DNA of 64,000 bases from Bacteroides congonensis (GTDB lineage: Bacteria > Bacteroidota > Bacteroidia > Bacteroidales > Bacteroidaceae), in the NCBI RefSeq assembly GCF_900130125.1, contig NZ_FQXY01000010.1:1488001-1552000 (forward strand), in the 5' to 3' direction. Position numbers and translations under genes: made by a program. This document shows, piece after piece, positions 60,421-64,000 of the stretch. Below the pieces are notes generated by a model, which saw only the letters and a list, made by a program, of their open reading frames with translations, ran no database searches and had not been told where the DNA came from. How positions within the stretch are numbered: position 1 is the first letter of the stretch; each line of letters opens with the position of its first letter.

Positions 60421-60467
60421 TTTCTTTTCTAAATATGTTCTTGGTAAGAGCGATCTCTATCCATTCG

Positions 60468-60475
60468 CAAAGATA
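60468..60475 (-). promoter_or_regulatory. -7 element upstream of structured RNA copy 2
   Basis: TATCTTTG on the minus strand, 48 bases before the RNA, mirroring the 40-base distance at copy 1. The nearest TTG (60499-60501) is 23 bases upstream, slightly long. Confidence 0.6.
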
Positions 60476-60909
60476 GGCAATTTTACTGATAATTCGTACA
60501 ATATAGATAAATTACAATTTAAATCCTAGTTTTTTCTTTTCTACTTACATGATGAGCTTTTGGAACGGCTCTGCTATACCAAAAGTTGGATAGAGCGATA
60601 AAATTCCGTCAGCTTATTGAGAATGAAAAATCTTGGACTTTTATGACTACATTCTGAACCCTTGTACTTTGGAGTGGGTGTGCCAAAATCAAAATTACTG
60701 AGGATGAGGAATAGTCGGTTCTTTTCATAAATTTTATTCAAAAGAAGGAAAAAGAATAAAATAAACAAGAGCTAATGTAACAGTCTATCCATAAAAATAC
60801 TATATTTATTGCAGCTAGAGAGCACTTTAAGTAATGCTTTAAGAAGAAAAACGAAAAGTAGTATATATACTATATATTTTCTATTATTAATTACTTAAAC
60901 ACATTTTTT
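60476..60909. other. Intergenic region upstream of the TonB-family gene
   Basis: 434 bases without a credible gene; a 64-codon minus-strand frame (60574-60768) has no start context or recognisable domain. Sequence around 60550-60720 is less AT-rich than its surroundings and may be a decayed coding fragment. The last 100 bases must hold the promoter of the TonB gene, but no good TAnnTTTG box is visible. Confidence 0.5.
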
Positions 60910-61593
60910 ATGGAAGCCAAGAAATCAAAAAAGGCTGCAATTGAGAATCAACGAGGTTCTTGGTTGTTGATGGGTTTGGTTGTTGCGCTTGCCTTCATGT
61001 TCGTTTCGTTCGAATGGACACAACATGATGTCAGGATTGCGGCATTATCACCAGATGATGAATCCATCTTTGTTACAGAGTTAGTTCCAATCACATTTCC
61101 GGAAGAGAAACTGGAACCGCCTCCACCTCCCGAAGCTAAGGTCGTAGATATATTAGAAATAGTAAAAAACGATATAGAGGTGGCAGATGATGTTTCTACG
61201 GTAGGAGAGGATATGGACGCGACTCCTAACATTGTTTGGATACCACCAGTTGTGGAAGCAGAAGAGGTAGATGAAGATGTAATACATGAACATGTAGAAA
61301 TCATGCCGGACTTCCCCGGTGGCATGGCTGCTTTGATGAAGTATTTGGGTACGAATATCAAGTATCCGACTATTTCTCAAGAAATGGGTTCAGCAGGAAA
61401 AGTGATTGTTCAGTTTGTCGTTGACAAAGACGGAACGATTACGAATCCGGCAGTGGTACGAGGGGTGGATGCCTATTTGGACAAAGAAGCTATCCGTGTG
61501 ATAAGCTCTATGCCGAAATGGAAGCCCGGAGTACAGAATGGTAAGAAAGTTCGAGTGAAATATACTGTGCCTGTGGTATTCAGACTACAGTAG
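60910..61593 (+). CDS. TonB-family energy-transducing protein
   Basis: This 227-residue inner-membrane protein spans to the outer membrane. A short cytoplasmic Lys-rich start is followed by one TM segment (about residues 17-37, SWLLMGLVVALAFMFVSFEW), a Pro/Glu-rich periplasmic linker (EEKLEPPPPPEAKVVDIL, VEIMPDFPGGMAALMKYL) and a C-terminal TonB domain (SAGKVIVQFVVDKDGTITNP, AVVRGVDAYLDKEAIRVISS, MPKWKPGVQNGKKVRVKYTV). It is one of several TonBs expected in Bacteroides and would energise SusC-type transporters. No ExbB/ExbD genes are adjacent. Confidence 0.95.
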   Translation: MEAKKSKKAAIENQRGSWLLMGLVVALAFMFVSFEWTQHDVRIAALSPDDESIFVTELVPITFPEEKLEPPPPPEAKVVDILEIVKNDIEVADDVSTVGEDMDATPNIVWIPPVVEAEEVDEDVIHEHVEIMPDFPGGMAALMKYLGTNIKYPTISQEMGSAGKVIVQFVVDKDGTITNPAVVRGVDAYLDKEAIRVISSMPKWKPGVQNGKKVRVKYTVPVVFRLQ

Positions 61594-61616
61594 TAACTTG
61601 GAATAGATGAGTAATG

Positions 61617-61644
61617 AGGGTTGGTTCCTTGCGGAACCAACCCT
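61617..61644 (+). terminator. Terminator of the tonB-like gene
   Basis: AGGGTTGGTTCC (61617-61628) and GGAACCAACCCT (61633-61644) with a TTGC loop, followed by TTTTC. Confidence 0.9.
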
Positions 61645-61701
61645 TTTCTAATGAAATCCGCTTCCTTAAGTTGCCGAGTATTTATAACATTTCTTTCCTG
61701 G

Positions 61702-61734
61702 TTTGCTTCTGTGAAATAAAAAAACATATCTTTG
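61702..61734 (+). promoter_or_regulatory. Promoter of the methyltransferase-like/cobalamin adenosyltransferase pair
   Basis: TTTG (61702-61705), a 21-base spacer and TATCTTTG (61727-61734), 31 bases before the ATG at 61765. Confidence 0.82.
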
Positions 61735-61764
61735 CGTTACGAATAAAAAACGAATGATGGTTTT

Positions 61765-62388
61765 ATGAATCTTCTACTCTGTATAAAAAGACCTTTTATC
61801 TGGCTTTCCCGTTTCCGCTATCGTTGCGGATATGGGGTACATTCCCCTTTTGCTTTCAGTCTGATAACAGATGTGATATATGAAAAGCTCCCTTACTATG
61901 CTTATGATTCTTTGAAAAAGGAACAGAAAAAGTTGGTAAGGGAACGTGGGTACAGTAAGGGCACACAAAAAGTAAATCGTTTCTTGTTCAGGTTGGTGAA
62001 CAGGATGCAGCCTGCTGCCATTGTTGAGGTGGGGCGTCCTTCGGTGACTTCCCTCTACCTGCAATCCGCCAAACCTTCCGCTTCTTATCTCTTCTCTTCC
62101 GATCTTTCTGAACTTTTCCTTGATGCGGATACGCCTGTCGATTTTCTCTATCTGAATGATTACCGGAATCCGGAATTGCAGGAAGAAGTTTTCAGGATTT
62201 GTGCACGGCGGACTACCTTGAAAAGTGTCTTTGTGATACAGGGAATCTGTTACTCGAAAGAGATGAAAGAGCTGTGGAAACGATTGCAAGAGGACGAGCG
62301 GGTAGGGATTACTTTTGACTTATACGACCTCGGTTTGCTCTTTTTTGATAAAACAAAAATAAAACAGCATTATATAGTCAACTTCTGA
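61765..62388 (+). CDS. Divergent class I SAM-methyltransferase-like protein
   Basis: This 207-residue soluble protein starts RPFIWLSRFRYRCGYGVHSP, then FAFSLITDVIYEKLPYYAYD, a start common to a Bacteroidetes family annotated as SAM-dependent methyltransferase. The Rossmann-like part has AAIVEVGRPSVTSLYLQSAK in place of the glycine-rich SAM loop, and later FLYLNDYRNPELQEEVFRIC. Because the GxGxG loop is degenerate, activity is doubtful. It lies 47 bases upstream of the cobalamin adenosyltransferase gene, probably in one transcript. Confidence 0.65.
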   Translation: MNLLLCIKRPFIWLSRFRYRCGYGVHSPFAFSLITDVIYEKLPYYAYDSLKKEQKKLVRERGYSKGTQKVNRFLFRLVNRMQPAAIVEVGRPSVTSLYLQSAKPSASYLFSSDLSELFLDADTPVDFLYLNDYRNPELQEEVFRICARRTTLKSVFVIQGICYSKEMKELWKRLQEDERVGITFDLYDLGLLFFDKTKIKQHYIVNF

Positions 62389-62435
62389 TAACCTTTGTAT
62401 GTTTACCTTATATAGATGATTAAAAAAAGAAGATT

Positions 62436-62999
62436 ATGAAAAAGAGCCTTGTATATACAAAGACCGGTGATAAGGGCACTACCAGCCTGGTGGGCGGCAG
62501 CCGTGTACCGAAAACGCATATCCGCCTGGAAGCCTACGGCACAGTGGACGAATTGAATTCTCATTTGGGATGGCTGCATACCTATCTGTTGGATGAGGCA
62601 GACCGTGATTTTATTTTGGGGATTCAGCATAAGCTATTTGCCATTGGTTCGCATCTTGCCACCGATCAGGAAAAAACACAACTGAAAGCTGCCAGTGTCA
62701 TCACTTCGGAAGATGTGGAAAGTATCGAACGGGAGATTGACAAACTGGACGAACAGCTGCCGGAACTTTGTGCCTTTATTATTCCGGGCGGAAGTCGCGG
62801 AGCGGCTGTCTGCCACGTATGCCGGACGATTTGCCGGAGAGCCGAAAGACGTATTCTTACTTTATCCGAAACTTGTACAATTTCGCCCGAAGTATTAGCT
62901 TTTGTCAACAGATTATCAGATTATTTGTTTGTTTTATCCCGAAAAATTAATTTTGATGAACAAAACAACGAAATATTTTGGGATAATAGTTGGAAATGA
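62436..62999 (+). CDS. ATP:cob(I)alamin adenosyltransferase, PduO type
   Basis: This 187-residue enzyme adenosylates reduced cobalamin, giving the coenzyme for methylmalonyl-CoA mutase in propionate formation. Signatures are VYTKTGDKGTTSLVGGSRVP at the N-terminus (ATP-binding) with RLEAYGTVDELNSHLGWL, and the core IIPGGSRGAAVCHVCRTICR with RRAERRIL. It is full length for PduO-type trimers. No cobalamin riboswitch is apparent upstream. Confidence 0.95.
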   Translation: MKKSLVYTKTGDKGTTSLVGGSRVPKTHIRLEAYGTVDELNSHLGWLHTYLLDEADRDFILGIQHKLFAIGSHLATDQEKTQLKAASVITSEDVESIEREIDKLDEQLPELCAFIIPGGSRGAAVCHVCRTICRRAERRILTLSETCTISPEVLAFVNRLSDYLFVLSRKINFDEQNNEIFWDNSWK

Positions 63000-63019
63000 T
63001 AGATTTTATTATACTTTTG
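62990..63019 (+). promoter_or_regulatory. Promoter of the DUF2795 gene
   Basis: TTG (62990-62992, inside the end of the preceding gene), a 19-base spacer and TACTTTTG (63012-63019), 55 bases before the ATG. Confidence 0.78.
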
Positions 63020-63073
63020 CCGAAAAATTAGAAAGCAAGACAAATTTAGTATTCACTTTAAATACTCAAAATT

Positions 63074-63295
63074 ATGTATTGGACATTGGAACTAGCATCA
63101 AAACTGGAAGATGCTCCCTGGCCGGCAACCAAGGACGAATTGATTGATTATGCCATGCGTTCGGGTGCTCCTCTTGAAGTTATTGAAAATCTCCAGGAGA
63201 TGGAAGATGAAGGCGAAATCTATGAAAGTATTGAAGATATTTGGCCGGATTACCCAAGTAAGGAAGATTTTTTCTTTAACGAGGAAGAGTATTGA
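63074..63295 (+). CDS. DUF2795 small acidic protein
   Basis: This 73-residue protein begins MYWTLELASKLEDAPWPATK, then DELIDYAMRSGAPLEVIENL. That is the DUF2795 core, in which the aPxxVxxNL segment is conserved. A very acidic C-terminus follows (EMEDEGEIYESIEDIWPDYP). It is common in Bacteroidetes as a short monocistronic gene. Function is unknown to me. It has its own promoter and a strong terminator. Confidence 0.9.
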   Translation: MYWTLELASKLEDAPWPATKDELIDYAMRSGAPLEVIENLQEMEDEGEIYESIEDIWPDYPSKEDFFFNEEEY

Positions 63296-63318
63296 CGTAA
63301 ACAGAGAACTGAACATAT

Positions 63319-63359
63319 AAAAATACCCGATAGCTGTACAAAGGCTATCGGGTATTTTT
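63319..63359. terminator. Bidirectional terminator between DUF2795 gene and porin
   Basis: Sixteen-base perfect arms AAAAATACCCGATAGC (63319-63334) and GCTATCGGGTATTTTT (63344-63359) serve both convergent genes. Confidence 0.92.
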
Positions 63360-63375
63360 AATGTTCTATTGTATT

Positions 63376-64000
63376 TTAGAATACTGGCATTTGCCAGATA
63401 AAACCAACAGAAATGCGGTTGGTACTGTAATTCTCCTGTCCCAGCACTTTGGCGCGGGAAGTGAAGTCGTACGAACGCCCTACGTAGGTGACGAAGAAGT
63501 GCAGGTTGGTTTCCATCGGATAAAATTCGACACCTGCGAGATAACCCCAGGAAGTACGGTAGTTTCCTTTTTCGATTCCTTCGGAAGCCTTGGTGACGGA
63601 AGCCGTCTCATACATACCTTTCACAAAGGCGTTCCATTTCGGCAGAAAACGATAGTTGCATTTGGCTACTACGGAAAGATAGCCGGTATCAAAAGCGTTG
63701 TGTCCGCCCGGGCGACCTACGATATTGGTAATGATACCTTTGCGGTCGATATCCTCTTTCGAATACATGAAATCCACAAAAGCGTTCCATTTCCCCAGGT
63801 TCAGTTCGTTTCCTAAAGCATAATAATACATATTATGGCTCTTGGCTTCGTTCATGACGGAAGCCGACCAACGGGTTTTGAATACATTGTTGAAATTACC
63901 GTTCCAGTTCAGAGTATAAACCAATGGCATTTTGCCGGATTTCAGGTCGGGGATATTTCCTTCGGCATCTTCCGTGATTCCGTAGGTGCTGTCGAAAGAA
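63376..64000 (-). CDS. Outer-membrane porin, C-terminal part, cut by window edge
   Basis: The frame stays open to the right edge, so about 208 C-terminal residues are visible. It consists of alternating amphipathic beta-strands with aromatic girdles (YTLNWNGNFNNVFKTRWSAS, YYYALGNELNLGKWNAFVDF, WGYLAGVEFYPMETNLHFFV) and ends NRISVGFIWQMPVF with a terminal Phe, the outer-membrane insertion signal. It resembles OprO/OprP-type porins of Bacteroides. The start and N-terminal half lie beyond the window; the ATG at 63930 is internal. Confidence 0.85.
   Translation of the reverse strand, partial: SFDSTYGITEDAEGNIPDLKSGKMPLVYTLNWNGNFNNVFKTRWSASVMNEAKSHNMYYYALGNELNLGKWNAFVDFMYSKEDIDRKGIITNIVGRPGGHNAFDTGYLSVVAKCNYRFLPKWNAFVKGMYETASVTKASEGIEKGNYRTSWGYLAGVEFYPMETNLHFFVTYVGRSYDFTSRAKVLGQENYSTNRISVGFIWQMPVF

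Noticed and set aside
60574..60768. 64-codon minus-strand ORF
   Set aside because: No promoter, no recognisable domain, low-complexity start; more likely random or decayed sequence.
62389..62435. Cobalamin riboswitch before the adenosyltransferase gene
   Set aside because: The gap is only 47 bases and contains no room or motif for the riboswitch; none is seen before 61765 either.

Overview
The window is a chromosomal segment of a gut Bacteroides (B. thetaiotaomicron / ovatus / xylanisolvens group is my guess). The evidence is a SusC/SusD locus with a DUF6377-type regulator, many promoters of the Bacteroides form (TTG or TTTG, 19-21 bases, TAnnTTTG), absence of Shine-Dalgarno sequences, IS66, and Bacteroides-type mobilization genes. 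No database could be searched, so family names rest on motifs I can read.

Region 1 (1-3.85 kb) is mobile or foreign DNA: the right end of an IS66 element, a divergent XRE repressor / small serine recombinase pair with a palindromic operator, and a large serine recombinase preceded by a 47-residue small protein. The large recombinase gene reads into the terminator and 3' end of a tandem tRNA-Asn pair. Region 2 (4-29.7 kb) is ordinary core genome: a PfkB-family kinase and a C-terminal processing protease, a soluble histidine kinase, S-adenosylhomocysteinase, a YfhO membrane protein, a TolC/HlyD/MFS efflux operon with an AraC regulator, upp, pckA, a GH95 fucosidase, a two-gene chromate transporter, typA, rpsO, a cupin regulator with an acyl-CoA ligase, and a mannose-1-phosphate guanylyltransferase.

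Region 3 (29.85-55.13 kb) is the main discovery: a 25.3-kb integrated mobilizable island in the 3' end of tRNA-Leu(CAA). It is bounded by 14-bp direct repeats, has related 24-bp repeats just inside each end, and has its own tyrosine integrase at the right end. Its left part is a replication/mobilization module (HTH protein, RepA-like ATPase, toprim primase, oriT-like palindrome, MobC, MobA relaxase, coiled-coil membrane protein). Its middle is a complete polysaccharide utilization locus: regulator, SusC, SusD, SusE/F-like protein, a clan GH-D (GH27-like) hydrolase, a stand-alone CBM-like lipoprotein and two GH97 enzymes. This suggests a nutrient-acquisition trait for alpha-linked galactosides or glucans that can move horizontally. 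The island also carries a decayed AlkD-type repair gene, a DUF1016 nuclease and a remnant of a second integrase.

Region 4 (55.13-64 kb) is chromosome again: the displaced tRNA-Leu terminator, a gene-free stretch with clusters of degenerate 21-22-bp tandem repeats, a WG-repeat protein with a small membrane partner, a DUF4595/BACON-like lipoprotein, a TonB-family protein, a divergent methyltransferase-like protein, an ATP:cob(I)alamin adenosyltransferase, a DUF2795 protein and a truncated porin.

The second notable signal is a pair of elaborate structured leader RNAs, one inside the island (35954-36104, +) and one on the chromosome (60256-60420, -). They share 5' and 3' consensus blocks, a nested-helix architecture and an apical GCTATA(A)GCGTGGGCT hairpin. 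Each sits between a promoter and a gene.
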